Shown here: positions 53,380 through 61,662 of the stretch, piece by piece
How the letters are laid out: every line of letters begins with the position of its first letter
Position numbering within the stretch: the stretch's first letter is position 1
Assembly (NCBI RefSeq): GCF_017874735.1
Contig: NZ_JAGGLV010000025.1
Span: 47,358 to 111,357 of the forward strand
Origin: Paenibacillus silagei
GTDB lineage: Bacteria; Bacillota; Bacilli; Paenibacillales; Paenibacillaceae
Length of the DNA: 64,000 nucleotides
Direction of reading: 5' to 3'
Made by a program: the position numbers and the translations under genes
The notes under the pieces: model-generated
What the model was told of the DNA's origin: nothing
What the model saw: only the letters and a program-made list of their open reading frames with translations
Databases searched by the model: none

Positions 53380-54111
53380 TTGGCGGGTGCACTTTTAGGC
53401 AGCTTTTTGTCTGCAATGGCAACGGTGCTGGGCGTTATTCCTATTCTGTTCGTAAGGCGGCTGTCCGAGCTGTGGAAGGATGTGCTGGTGGCCTTCACCG
53501 CCGGGATCATGGTCTCTGCAAGCACCTTCGGGCTGATGCCGCAAGCCATTAAGGAAGCGGGTATTACCGCGCTGACTCTAGGGCTGATTACCGGCGTATT
53601 GCTGCTCGATCTGATCGAGAGTCATATTCCGCATATCGATGTGGAGAATAAGCCCGGCCTCAGCAATCTGGATTCCAAAGCGCTGCTCGTCATGATTGCG
53701 CTGTTCATTCATAACATCCCTGAAGGGCTCAGCACAGGCTTCAGCTATGCCAGCGAGCAGACAAGCCTTGGCCCGATGGTGGCGATTGCGATCGGCGCGC
53801 AGAATATGCCGGAAGGGCTGATTCTGGCGATCTTCCTCATGAATGCCCGCGCCAGCCGGCGCAAAGCCCTAATCATAGCCGCACTGACCGGACTGATGGA
53901 GATGGTGTCGGCTGTGATCGGGTATTTTACAGCCAGCTATGTACAGAATGTGGTTGGATACGGGCTGGCATTTGCTGCCGGGGCAATGCTCTTCATCGTG
54001 TATAAGGAGCTGATCCCGGAGAGTCACGGCCACGGCTTTGAACGGCCCTCGACGTATTCGTTTATCTTCGGGCTGCTGGCGATGGTCTATATTACGCAGT
54101 TTTTTGGCTAG
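53380..54111 (+). CDS. ZIP-family divalent metal transporter
   Basis: A 243-residue protein with about eight membrane helices. It has the ZIP metal-binding motifs HNIPEGLSTGF (helix IV) and QNMPEGLIL (helix V). The first helix begins AGALLGSFLSAMATVLG. It starts with TTG behind AGGGG. ZIP proteins of the ZupT/GufA type bring zinc, iron or manganese into the cell; the metal cannot be told from sequence. It stands alone between the Msr gene and a small membrane gene. Confidence 0.88.
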   Translation: MAGALLGSFLSAMATVLGVIPILFVRRLSELWKDVLVAFTAGIMVSASTFGLMPQAIKEAGITALTLGLITGVLLLDLIESHIPHIDVENKPGLSNLDSKALLVMIALFIHNIPEGLSTGFSYASEQTSLGPMVAIAIGAQNMPEGLILAIFLMNARASRRKALIIAALTGLMEMVSAVIGYFTASYVQNVVGYGLAFAAGAMLFIVYKELIPESHGHGFERPSTYSFIFGLLAMVYITQFFG

Positions 54112-54132
54112 GCTGCTTCAGCGGCAGTGTCA

Positions 54133-54162
54133 TTTGCATCTGCCTGCCGCAGCCGCTATACT
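54133..54162 (+). promoter_or_regulatory. Possible promoter of the 99-residue gene
   Basis: TTTGCA (54133-54138), an 18-bp spacer and TATACT (54157-54162), 44 bases before the next start codon. Confidence 0.4.
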
Positions 54163-54205
54163 ATAACGCAATCCCCGGTTCCTATGGAGAAGGAGTGATG
54201 ACAGG

Positions 54206-54505
54206 ATGGTTAGACTGGAATGGGAAGCTGTATTATCCTTCGTATTATTGATTGCTTCATACCTGTGCTTATACGCGGCTATTCAGAAGCGGACGAATTT
54301 CGCCCGCTACAGCATGACGGTTCTCCTGATAGCCAGCGGAGCGCCGCTCGCCGTGATGCTGATTCTGGAGAGCAGAAGGGAAGCGCTGGATGCCAATATC
54401 GGGCTGGGCATGGCGTTCATGCTGACCTGGCTCATTACCGCAGTTGTATTTGTGGCTGCATTAATTACGTGGATAGTTAAGGCAAGGAATCGCGCTCATA
54501 GGTAG
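54206..54505 (+). CDS. Small membrane protein of unknown function
   Basis: A 99-residue protein with three hydrophobic helices (about residues 6-25, 36-54 and 68-90) and a basic C-terminus (VKARNRAHR). GGAGAAGGAG lies upstream. I do not recognise a family. The gene ends three bases before the MITE-like element. Confidence 0.7.
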   Translation: MVRLEWEAVLSFVLLIASYLCLYAAIQKRTNFARYSMTVLLIASGAPLAVMLILESRREALDANIGLGMAFMLTWLITAVVFVAALITWIVKARNRAHR

Positions 54506-54507
54506 AC

Positions 54508-54750
54508 AATAAGAAGCTATATAAATTGAACTAATGTTTTTATGTTTTGGAATTAACCGTGACTCCAGAGAAGTTTTGGACTTCCGGCCGCTGTTGTCTA
54601 CAGATTTCATGATTTTTTACCGTTTTTAACGGTTGAAATCCGTAGACAAAGGCGGTCGCTACCGCTCCTCCAGTTCCAAAATTCCCCTCCGCCACTTTTC
54701 CTTTAACTTGAATTTTTAGTTCAATCTATATAAGAAAAAAATAAGAAGCT
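54508..54750. repeat. MITE-like palindromic element with flanking direct repeats
   Basis: The 320-base gap after the 99-residue gene is filled by nested inverted repeats. Outermost arms are ATATAAATTGAACTAA (54519-54534) and TTAGTTCAATCTATAT (54716-54731), 15 of 16 pairing. Inside are TTTTGGAA/TTCCAAAA, then TTGTCTACAGATTTCA (54594-54609) against TGAAATCCGTAGACAA (54634-54649), and at the centre ACCGTT-TTT-AACGGT (54619-54633). The 11-bp sequence AATAAGAAGCT flanks it on both sides (54508-54518 and 54740-54750), as a target duplication would. No transposase is encoded. The right end runs into the T-tract of the aldo-keto reductase terminator. Confidence 0.75.
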
Positions 54751-54791
54751 GTCCAGAGACTGTAATGCCTACAGTTTCCGGACAGCTTCTT
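54733..54791 (-). terminator. Terminator of the aldo-keto reductase gene
   Basis: AAGAAGCTGTCC (54743-54754) pairs with GGACAGCTTCTT (54780-54791) around an inner ACTGTA/TACAGT hairpin. On the minus strand it is followed by ATTTTTTTCTT. Confidence 0.88.
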
Positions 54792-54825
54792 CTGTTAGCC
54801 GTAAGGCGGCTCTCGTAAGGCGGAT

Positions 54826-55734
54826 CTATACGTGCAGGGTATACCGTCCTGCCTTGCTGAAATCCCGTACAGCTTCAAGCTCCAGTACAGAGAGTGGCTG
54901 CGAGCGGGCAGCCGCAATATTCTGCCGCAGCTGTTCCAGGCTGCTGGCCCCCGGGATCACGGCGGCAACCGCCGGATCGGCCAGCGGATATTGCAGCGCG
55001 GTCTGCGTCAGCGTCCGGGTAAGGGTAGTCTGGCTCATCAGTTGATCATGCAGCTCCGTAAGCTCTGCCTCCGTGTAGTCGAGATACGCCCGCTGTGCCT
55101 TGCTGCGGCCATGATCGGTCAGAATGCCGCTAGCCAGCGGCCCCCGTGCAATCAGGCTGATGCCCGCGCGGTCCAGCAGCGGAAGAATGCTCTCCTCCGG
55201 GCGTCTGTCGAGAATGCTATACTGGCTCATCACGCTGACGATGCCCGAGCGCTGCACATATTCCCGGATCACATTTGGCCGGATGGAGGAGATGCCGTAA
55301 TGCCGGATAACCCCTTCCCGCTTCAGCTCCTCGAAGGCTTCAATCGTCTCATCGATATCATCCTCCAGCGTTCCTCCGTGCAGCTGATACAGGTCAATAT
55401 AATCGGTCTGCAGCCTGCGCAGGCTCTCCTTCACAGCGGAGCGGATATAGGCCTTGGAGGCATCCCAGCTCCAGCCTTCCTTGCCGGGAATTCTGCGGTT
55501 GCCCACCTTGGTCGCCAGGATCACATCGGCGCGGCGGTGCCGGATGGCCTGACCGACAATCTCCTCATTGCGGCCCTCATCGTAGAGGTCGGCGGTATCC
55601 AGGAAGTTAATTCCGCGGTCGAGTGCTTCAAGGATAATGGCGGTGGCCTGCGCATCCTCGGTCCCCAGCGACATACAGCCAAGCCCCATGGCACTTACAT
55701 GTAAATCGGATTGCCCCAATCGGTTAGTCTTCAT
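54826..55734 (-). CDS. Aldo/keto reductase
   Basis: A 302-residue NADPH-dependent TIM-barrel oxidoreductase. The start is the ATG at 55734 (KTNRLGQSDLHVSAMGLGCM) behind AAAGGA; the frame to 55824 extends into the upstream region. Family markers are GINFLDTADLYDEGRNEEIVG with the catalytic Asp and Tyr, ILATKVGNR with the catalytic Lys, and DYIDLYQLHGG with the His. The cofactor loop near the end is AAVIPGASSLEQL. It belongs to the YhdN/Kv-beta-like AKR group. The substrate is not predictable. It has its own terminator. Confidence 0.9.
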   Translation of the reverse strand: MKTNRLGQSDLHVSAMGLGCMSLGTEDAQATAIILEALDRGINFLDTADLYDEGRNEEIVGQAIRHRRADVILATKVGNRRIPGKEGWSWDASKAYIRSAVKESLRRLQTDYIDLYQLHGGTLEDDIDETIEAFEELKREGVIRHYGISSIRPNVIREYVQRSGIVSVMSQYSILDRRPEESILPLLDRAGISLIARGPLASGILTDHGRSKAQRAYLDYTEAELTELHDQLMSQTTLTRTLTQTALQYPLADPAVAAVIPGASSLEQLRQNIAAARSQPLSVLELEAVRDFSKAGRYTLHV

Positions 55735-55852
55735 CGGATGTCCTTTCGTTACGCAGTGATGGTTATGAATGAGTTCATTATAGCATTCAGGCACACCGTA
55801 AGCACTCGGGAGGGACTGCTTCAAGGTTCAATGGGTTAGGGAGATCTGCACA

Positions 55853-55892
55853 AAAAAAGAATCCTGCACCACCGCGAGCGGTGGGCAGGATT
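55853..55892 (-). terminator. Terminator of the second aldo-keto reductase gene
   Basis: AATCCTGCACCACCGC pairs with GCGGTGGGCAGGATT-type sequence around a very short loop. On the minus strand it is followed by CTTTTTTTG. Confidence 0.88.
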
Positions 55893-55951
55893 GCCGTCAT
55901 AATCTATGATCTGTGATCTGTAGGTTCGGCAGGTGCAGTATCCGCCCCGGC

Positions 55952-56941
55952 TTATCCGCGCAGAATCGTCTCAATCTGCTCCAGCTCTTCCGCGCTTAGC
56001 TCAGGCGCATTCAGTGAAGCTACGGCATCCTCGATCTGGCTGATCTTGCTTGCGCCGATCAGGGCAGAGGTGACCTTGCCGCCGCGCAGTACCCAGGATA
56101 AGGCGAGCTGGGACATCTTCTGTCCGCGTGCAGCCGCAATCTCGTTCAGCTTACCAACCTTGGCCAGCACCTCAGGCGTGAGCTCCTTCTCGGAGAGGAA
56201 GACACTCGGTCCGGCTGCGCGGGAATCGGCTGCGATGCCGTTCAGGTAGCGGTCCGTCAGAATCCCTTTTTGCAGCGGGGAGAAGGCGATGGTGCCGATG
56301 CCCTCTTCCTCCAGCACATCCTGCAGGCCGTCCTCGATCCAGCGCGACATCATCGAATAGTTCGGCTGATGGATCAGGCAAGGCGTGCCCAGGCGGCGGA
56401 GAATCTGCGCGGCTTCACGCGCTTCCTCCGGTCTATAGTTCGAGAGGCCCACATACAGCGCCTTGCCCTGGCGTACCAGCAGGTCGAGGGCGGACATGGT
56501 TTCTTCCAGCGGCGTATTCGGGTCTGGACGATGGTGGTAGTAGATGTCTACATAATCCAGCCCCATCCGCTTCAGGCTCTGATCCAGACTGGAGACGAGA
56601 TACTTCTTGGAGCCCCATTCACCGTAAGGGCCGGGCCACATATAGTATCCTGCTTTGCTGGAGATGATCAGCTCATCGCGGTAAGGGGCAAGGTCCTTCT
56701 TCAGCATCTGCCCGAAGCTCTCTTCAGCAGAGCCGGCGGGCGGACCGTAGTTATTAGCGAGGTCGAAGTGGGTGATTCCTAAGTCAAACGCCCGGCGGAC
56801 CATAGCGCGGCCGTTCTCGAAGACATCATTGCCGCCGAAATTATGCCACAGCCCGAGAGAGATGGCCGGGAGCAGCAGGCCGCTGCGTCCGGTGCGGTTA
56901 AATTTCATCGTGTCATAACGTTCAGGATTGGCGGTATACAT
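55952..56941 (-). CDS. yghZ: Aldo/keto reductase, YghZ-like
   Basis: A 329-residue reductase very close in pattern to E. coli YghZ (L-glyceraldehyde-3-phosphate reductase): TANPERYDTMKF at the start, PAISLGLWHNFGG, GITHFDLANNYGPPAGSAEE, ISSKAGYYMWPGPYGEWGS, DQSLKRMGLDYVDIYYHH and KALYVGLSNY. The catalytic Asp, Tyr, Lys and His positions are kept. AGGAGG precedes the ATG. The AraC-type gene upstream, in the same direction 95 bases away, may control it. A role in detoxifying methylglyoxal-type aldehydes is inferred from the family. Confidence 0.92.
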   Translation of the reverse strand: MYTANPERYDTMKFNRTGRSGLLLPAISLGLWHNFGGNDVFENGRAMVRRAFDLGITHFDLANNYGPPAGSAEESFGQMLKKDLAPYRDELIISSKAGYYMWPGPYGEWGSKKYLVSSLDQSLKRMGLDYVDIYYHHRPDPNTPLEETMSALDLLVRQGKALYVGLSNYRPEEAREAAQILRRLGTPCLIHQPNYSMMSRWIEDGLQDVLEEEGIGTIAFSPLQKGILTDRYLNGIAADSRAAGPSVFLSEKELTPEVLAKVGKLNEIAAARGQKMSQLALSWVLRGGKVTSALIGASKISQIEDAVASLNAPELSAEELEQIETILRG

Positions 56942-57036
56942 ATTGGATTCCTCCTAAATTTAAGTTGTGCGGGACTTCATACCTCCCTAATTGTAGCGGA
57001 TAAACGCTTTCAATCGTATGTCAGCAAGGATGATTT

Positions 57037-57879
57037 TTATAGCACAATGTCCGTATCTGCATGGCGGAGCCGGTATTCTTTGGGCGAGCAGCCCTTCACC
57101 TTCTTGAACATCCGGGAAAAGAGCAAAGCATCCTGATACCCCACGGATTGCGAGATCTCCCCGATGGTGCAGCCTGTCTCTGTCAGCAGCTCGCAGGCTT
57201 TGGACATACGGAATTGGAGTAGATATTGCTGCGGCGGCAAGCCGACCGTCCGCTTGAATAGCGCCGACATATATTTGCGGTCCAGCTTCAGGGAAGCGGA
57301 CAGACTCTCCATCGTCACATTCTCGGCGTAGTGGGCTTGGAGGTAATGCAGGCACTGCTCGACATAGACACTTCTGCTGCGCGGAGCTGGGCTGTCGGCA
57401 GCCGGGACCGTGCGCAGCAGCAGGGCGAAGAACTCATAGAGCATCACCTTCAGCGGCAGGTCCAGCAGCTCCCCGCTGCTTCCCGTCTCAGATAACCTTG
57501 CAGACAGCGAGGGCATCAGCACCTGATCCATCGGGAACACCGGTTGCTCCGGGGTAAGGGAAGTCCGTCCCAGCAGATAACTTGCCTCCTCCCCCGTAAA
57601 AGCAATCCAGGAATACAGCCAAGGATCATCCTGATCTGCGGCATAATGCGTGACCACATGCGGATAAGTGAGGAAGGCCTGCCCTGCGTTCAATGTATGG
57701 GTGGCTTCACCGACGGTTACCTTGCCGGTTCCGGCGTGAATGAAGTGGACTTTGTACAGGTTGCGTACTCCGGGTCCGAATGAATGACCGGGTGCGCACT
57801 GCTCCTGGCCCCAGTAATGCAGGTATAAGTCAGGATTGGCCCGGTGAGGGCGATGGGCGTTATATTTGAATACAGTCAT
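57037..57879 (-). CDS. AraC-family transcriptional regulator
   Basis: A 280-residue regulator. The N-terminal cupin (about 10-150) has the pattern of sugar-sensing AraC proteins (FIHAGTGKVTVGEATHTLNAG). The C-terminal 100 residues hold two helix-turn-helix motifs: MESLSASLKLDRKYMSALFK and EISQSVGYQDALLFSRMFKK, with KGCSPKEYR at the end. The start is put at the ATG at 57879, nine bases after GAGG; the frame to 57927 is longer. It precedes the YghZ-like reductase in the same direction and probably regulates it. The inducer is unknown. Confidence 0.9.
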   Translation of the reverse strand: MTVFKYNAHRPHRANPDLYLHYWGQEQCAPGHSFGPGVRNLYKVHFIHAGTGKVTVGEATHTLNAGQAFLTYPHVVTHYAADQDDPWLYSWIAFTGEEASYLLGRTSLTPEQPVFPMDQVLMPSLSARLSETGSSGELLDLPLKVMLYEFFALLLRTVPAADSPAPRSRSVYVEQCLHYLQAHYAENVTMESLSASLKLDRKYMSALFKRTVGLPPQQYLLQFRMSKACELLTETGCTIGEISQSVGYQDALLFSRMFKKVKGCSPKEYRLRHADTDIVL

Positions 57880-58040
57880 GCTTGCAGCCTCATTTCCTAA
57901 AAGGATGATGACACTCCTAATGAACATATACCTCTAGTATACCTCAGAAGGAGGAGGACAGGACAACCGCAAATAGTCCCAGCCCGGGGAGGGGAGGGAC
58001 TAGGAGTATGAGGCTGAAGGCAGGCTGGGGCTGCTGGGAA

Positions 58041-58352
58041 TCAGGCTTCCATTTTGAGCATAACCAGCTCTTCTACCGGCTGTCCGTTCACCAGATGCTC
58101 CTCCACGATACGGGCCACATTCTCCGTCGTTACATTGTAATACCAGACCCCGTCCGGATACACGATGACAAAAGGGCCGTTGCCGCATAGGCCGAGACAG
58201 CTGGTTTTGTTGATTTTGACCGTCTTGTTGATCCCTTGCTCCACTAGTTGCTCTTTGAATTCCTGCATGACATCCAGGACATCCTGGTTATTGCAGTGCT
58301 CACTGCAGCAGAAGAGCAGATGTTTCTTGAGTAACTTCAGACGCATATTCAT
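58041..58352 (-). CDS. Thioredoxin-fold [2Fe-2S] ferredoxin-like protein
   Basis: A 103-residue protein with the cysteine pattern of thioredoxin-like 2Fe-2S ferredoxins (NuoE/HoxF-type C-terminal fold): LLFCCSEHCNNQD near residue 12-24 and SCLGLCGNGPFVIVYPDGVWY near residue 50-70. GGGGGAAA lies upstream. It stands alone, so its electron partner is not indicated. Small proteins of this kind are common in Bacillales as (2Fe-2S) ferredoxin domain proteins. Confidence 0.85.
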   Translation of the reverse strand: MNMRLKLLKKHLLFCCSEHCNNQDVLDVMQEFKEQLVEQGINKTVKINKTSCLGLCGNGPFVIVYPDGVWYYNVTTENVARIVEEHLVNGQPVEELVMLKMEA

Positions 58353-58693
58353 CGCGGTTTCCCCCTGGATTCTATAAGAGTAGCTTACCTGTTATACGAG
58401 GAGTATAGTCTCTTTTGGCCGCGCTGTAAGGAGATTGGAGCATTGTTCCCAAAGGCTTAATAACTGTCATCAATTGGAGAATTCAGTGTGATCTAAGCTG
58501 ACTTCAAATCACTGAATTTGTGGAAAATGTGTCCGGCGGGCAATTTCCTGTTTCATAAATTTTTTTGCGGAACCCGGCTCAAGATCGAAAGTTACCAGTT
58601 TCGCGGAGAAGGGTTTGGTTAAGTAAGGGATGTGAAAGTAAAGCGAGAGTCAAACCATTAACAATCTAAATCAGCTACCAGGAGGGAATCGTT
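58353..58693. other. Intergenic region with one imperfect inverted repeat
   Basis: This 341-base gap between divergent genes contains ATTCAGTGTGAT (58481-58492) facing ATCACTGAAT (58508-58517), with a one-base bulge. It could be an operator or a remnant hairpin. I looked for a sigma-B promoter for the stress gene and found no good match. Confidence 0.4.
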
Positions 58694-59590
58694 ATGAATA
58701 AGAAAATTGTAGGTGTGTTCCATACAGAGCATGAAGCTTCACGGGCTATTGAAGACTTGAAGGCGCACGGCTTTCTGACAGAGGATATCTCAGTGATAGC
58801 GAGAAATAAACGCGATGTGGAAGCGATCAATGATGAGACCGGGACGAAGGTGCCGGAGGGTATGGCATCCGGGGCGGCGACCGGTGGTATCCTTGGTGGT
58901 GTGACCGGACTGCTGGCAGGCATCGGCGCTCTGGCGATTCCGGGAATCGGGCCGATTATCGCAGCGGGGCCGATTGCAGCCACCTTAACAGGCGTTGCGG
59001 TAGGGGCTGGAACGGGTGGTCTGGTCGGCGGGCTGATCGGATTAGGCATTCCGGAGGATGAAGCTGCGAGCTATGACAACTATGTGGACGAAGGCCGCAT
59101 TTTGGTCATGGTGGATGCAGATATCTCCCGCGAAAAGGACGTATACACTGTATTCCGCAACTATAATTCGGCGAATGCTGACCGCTATATGAGGGATGCC
59201 GGCACTGCCGGTACGGCTACGGATGCGGATGTGAATGCTCCACGGGACTCCGTAACAGACGCGGTGGATGCCGCGTTCAATGGCTCAGGTCTCGAAGGCA
59301 GACATGATACGGGGCTGGACACGATGAATTCAGCCACGGAGCATGATCTCCCGGAGCGAAGCGCAGTGGAGGATATGAAACGGCCGGGAATGACAGGAGA
59401 TCTGTATTCCGGCACGCGTAACGGCATCGATAAGATCCCGGATCATACCGCGGAACGCAGGCTCGCCGATCGGGAGGAACAGCAGGCCCCGGAAGCCGCC
59501 AGACAGGAAGAAGCCCGGCCCGGCAGCTTTGTTGATGAAAAGGCGAAGGATAACAGCGAGCTGCTCCGAAATCACGGGCGCATTCGCTAA
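58694..59590 (+). CDS. YflT-type general stress protein with Gly-rich core
   Basis: A 298-residue protein. Residues 1-105 match the YflT/general-stress-17M domain (KKIVGVFHTEHEASRAIEDL, GFLTEDISVIARNK). A Gly/Ala-rich hydrophobic stretch (about 55-115, SGAATGGILGGVTGLLAGIG) is followed by EDEAASYDNYVDEGRILVMV. Such domains have a glycine-zipper-like centre. The C-terminal 150 residues are hydrophilic, acidic and low in complexity, and look disordered. AGGAGGG precedes the ATG. Family members are induced by heat or general stress in B. subtilis; no promoter for that could be confirmed here. Confidence 0.82.
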   Translation: MNKKIVGVFHTEHEASRAIEDLKAHGFLTEDISVIARNKRDVEAINDETGTKVPEGMASGAATGGILGGVTGLLAGIGALAIPGIGPIIAAGPIAATLTGVAVGAGTGGLVGGLIGLGIPEDEAASYDNYVDEGRILVMVDADISREKDVYTVFRNYNSANADRYMRDAGTAGTATDADVNAPRDSVTDAVDAAFNGSGLEGRHDTGLDTMNSATEHDLPERSAVEDMKRPGMTGDLYSGTRNGIDKIPDHTAERRLADREEQQAPEAARQEEARPGSFVDEKAKDNSELLRNHGRIR

Positions 59591-59637
59591 GCGGCGCAAG
59601 AGCATGGTATGACGCAATGTGCATGGGATCATAAAAG

Positions 59638-59686
59638 ACAAGGGGTTCCTGAAGTCCTGCCGGACTTTTAGGGAGGCCCTTGTTTT
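59638..59686 (+). terminator. Terminator of the stress-protein gene
   Basis: ACAAGGG...TTCCTGAAGTCC pairs with GGACTTTTAGGGA...CCCTTGT around TGCC, with TTTTG after it. The stem has a few bulges. Confidence 0.8.
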
Positions 59687-59754
59687 GTGATGTGGATCGT
59701 AACTTCAATATTTGTTATTTTATAGAAGGGGAAAGGCGGAGGAGGTAGGTTCAT

Positions 59755-60354
59755 TTGAGACGATCATACTTTTTGCTCATCTGTGGAATAGTGGTTCTTT
59801 CCTTATTAACGGCGGGCTGCAGCAAGGATACACCCCAATATAACGAGCTGTTCACACAGGTAGAGAAGCACCGGGCCGTATTCAAGCAACCGCTTGAAGA
59901 AGGGCTTACTACTCTGGGAATGAAGGATGCTGCTCAAGCGTACGATACAACCTTGGGTACACTGATGCTGGACGAAAAACTGACCGTCAATCAAAAAGAA
60001 TTCATCCAGCAGATGACAGCAGATGTCACAAACGGTAAGATTACCGGTTACCGGATCGGGACGGTTTTTCCCAGATCGGACAGCGGGTATGAGGATGCGA
60101 GAGAGCTGGTACGTGCATTCCTGGAGCATTATAAGCCTGCGGATAATGCAGAGGAGGATAAAGTGGAGCAATCCATACAGTCAATTGACGGGATGACCTT
60201 TCCGTTGAAGCCGCTGACAGGGGCAGTAGAAGAGTCCTGGACGCACGGCGAGGGTGAGAATAAGCTATTCATCACCTACAGAATGGTCAATAGCTCCGAG
60301 AGCGATAAGGAATTGCCGCTGAATTTGTATTTCAGTTCAGAAGAGCAGCCGTAG
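59755..60354 (+). CDS. Lipoprotein of unknown function
   Basis: A 199-residue protein with a TTG start behind GGAGGAGGT and a lipoprotein signal peptide ending in LLTAGC (Cys21), so it should be lipid-anchored on the outer face of the membrane. The mature part is acidic and mostly helical in the first half (EKHRAVFKQPLEEGLTTLG) and beta in the second (KLFITYRMVNSSESDKELP). I do not recognise a family. It has its own terminator. Confidence 0.8.
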   Translation: MRRSYFLLICGIVVLSLLTAGCSKDTPQYNELFTQVEKHRAVFKQPLEEGLTTLGMKDAAQAYDTTLGTLMLDEKLTVNQKEFIQQMTADVTNGKITGYRIGTVFPRSDSGYEDARELVRAFLEHYKPADNAEEDKVEQSIQSIDGMTFPLKPLTGAVEESWTHGEGENKLFITYRMVNSSESDKELPLNLYFSSEEQP

Positions 60355-60388
60355 ACGCCCATTGGCGTGAAGCCCGTGAAAATAACAG

Positions 60389-60427
60389 AACAGCCTGCAT
60401 CCCTTTAAGTCAGGGTGCAGGCTGTTT
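60389..60427. terminator. Shared hairpin between convergent genes
   Basis: AACAGCCTGCA-CCCT pairs with AGGGTGCAGGCTGTT with a one-base bulge. Both sides have only weak T-tracts. It lies between the lipoprotein gene and the converging transporter gene. Confidence 0.7.
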
Positions 60428-60450
60428 GTGTTCGGGGAGAAGCGCAGCAG

Positions 60451-61401
60451 TTACTCCTGAACCAGGGGTTCAACGCTTGCTTTTGGCAGAACGGGTATTA
60501 TCGGTTTAGGCTTGAAGAAGAGCTGCTTCAGTGCGCCGGCATTCACAAGGATGGTTCCTAATATAATCGTGAACACGCCAAGCAGTGTTATCCAGGTCAC
60601 CGCTTCGTTATAGAACAGGAAGCCTACCCCGACGGCAATCGGCGGAGAGATATACAGCCAGGTGGATGGAAAAACCGGATTCGTCTTGGAGACAAGCCAG
60701 TAGAACAGTGTATGTCCAACCATCGAGCCGACAACGGTCAGGTAGAGCAGGGAGCCTGCGGTCTTGAACGACAACAGGAAGGACGGGTGCAGCGGCTCAG
60801 TGAACAGGGAGATGATGAACAGCAGCGCCCCGCCGTACATCATCTGGGCAGCGTTCAGAGCCACGGGGGACTCGGCGGAGAAGGTGGTGATTACTTTTTT
60901 GGAATAGATCGCCCCCGCCGCGTAGCAGAGTTCCCCCATCAGCACCACCACACAGCCGATCAGCCAGAGCGGAGTGACGTCAGCCGCCAGGCTGGGCAGC
61001 ACCAGCAGCAGGACTCCGGTGAACCCGATGATACAGCCGATGAGCGAATAGGCAGGCGCTTTTTGCCGCAGAACAGCCGTCTGCATCAGCAGAATCATCA
61101 TCGGTCCGGTGGCTGACAATACGGCAGCAAGCCCGGAGGATACATATTGTTCCGCCCAGTAGAGCGCGGCGAAGGTGCCGAAGGTTAGGGCTGCTCCTGT
61201 GAGCAGCATTTCCTTGCGCAGCAGCAGGGAGAAGCGGGCTTTGCCCCGCAGGACCATGAACAGGAACAGCACCGCACCCGCCACGAAAAAACGCAGACCC
61301 GCAGAGAAGAAGGGCGGCGCTCCTGCGTCTACGCCGATTTTGATGGCCAGGAAGGTAGTGCCGAAGATCAGACAGACAAGTGAATAAGCTAACAGAATCA
61401 T
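60451..61401 (-). CDS. EamA/DMT-family transporter
   Basis: A 316-residue membrane protein with ten predicted helices in two EamA repeats. The first repeat has CLIFGTTFLAIKIG and GLRFFVAGAVLFLF; the second has GELCYAAGAIYSKKVI and WITLLGVFTIILGTILV. AAAGGGGA lies upstream on the minus strand. It is divergent from a MocR regulator, a common arrangement in which the regulator controls the transporter. Family members export amino acids or other metabolites; the substrate is not known. Confidence 0.9.
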   Translation of the reverse strand: MILLAYSLVCLIFGTTFLAIKIGVDAGAPPFFSAGLRFFVAGAVLFLFMVLRGKARFSLLLRKEMLLTGAALTFGTFAALYWAEQYVSSGLAAVLSATGPMMILLMQTAVLRQKAPAYSLIGCIIGFTGVLLLVLPSLAADVTPLWLIGCVVVLMGELCYAAGAIYSKKVITTFSAESPVALNAAQMMYGGALLFIISLFTEPLHPSFLLSFKTAGSLLYLTVVGSMVGHTLFYWLVSKTNPVFPSTWLYISPPIAVGVGFLFYNEAVTWITLLGVFTIILGTILVNAGALKQLFFKPKPIIPVLPKASVEPLVQE

Positions 61402-61662
61402 GGTTCAGTTCCCCTTTGCGGTGGTAATGTGCCACCCTCTTACAAGATTTCAGTTAATCATAGCCTCATAGGCACAGAACAGATTGGAGATAGTAGAACA
61501 GTTGCGGGAGGGAATACTGTACAATAGGGCAAAGAGAAGTTAGCGGCTGGGTGTGCGCGGATGTGTAGAAGTCAGCAAGCGTCATAGGGAGCTGTGTCGA
61601 GTGAAGATTGAGCGATGGAGCGGGGGCGACCCCGGTATATGTTGCAGAAAGGCGGCAGGTTG

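Noticed and set aside
54832..55704. 290-residue plus-strand frame across the aldo-keto reductase gene
   Set aside because: The minus-strand reading is a clear reductase with catalytic residues; the plus frame shows no domain.
58481..58517. Terminator for the ferredoxin-like or stress gene
   Set aside because: The inverted repeat lies upstream of both divergent genes and has no T-run, so it cannot terminate either.
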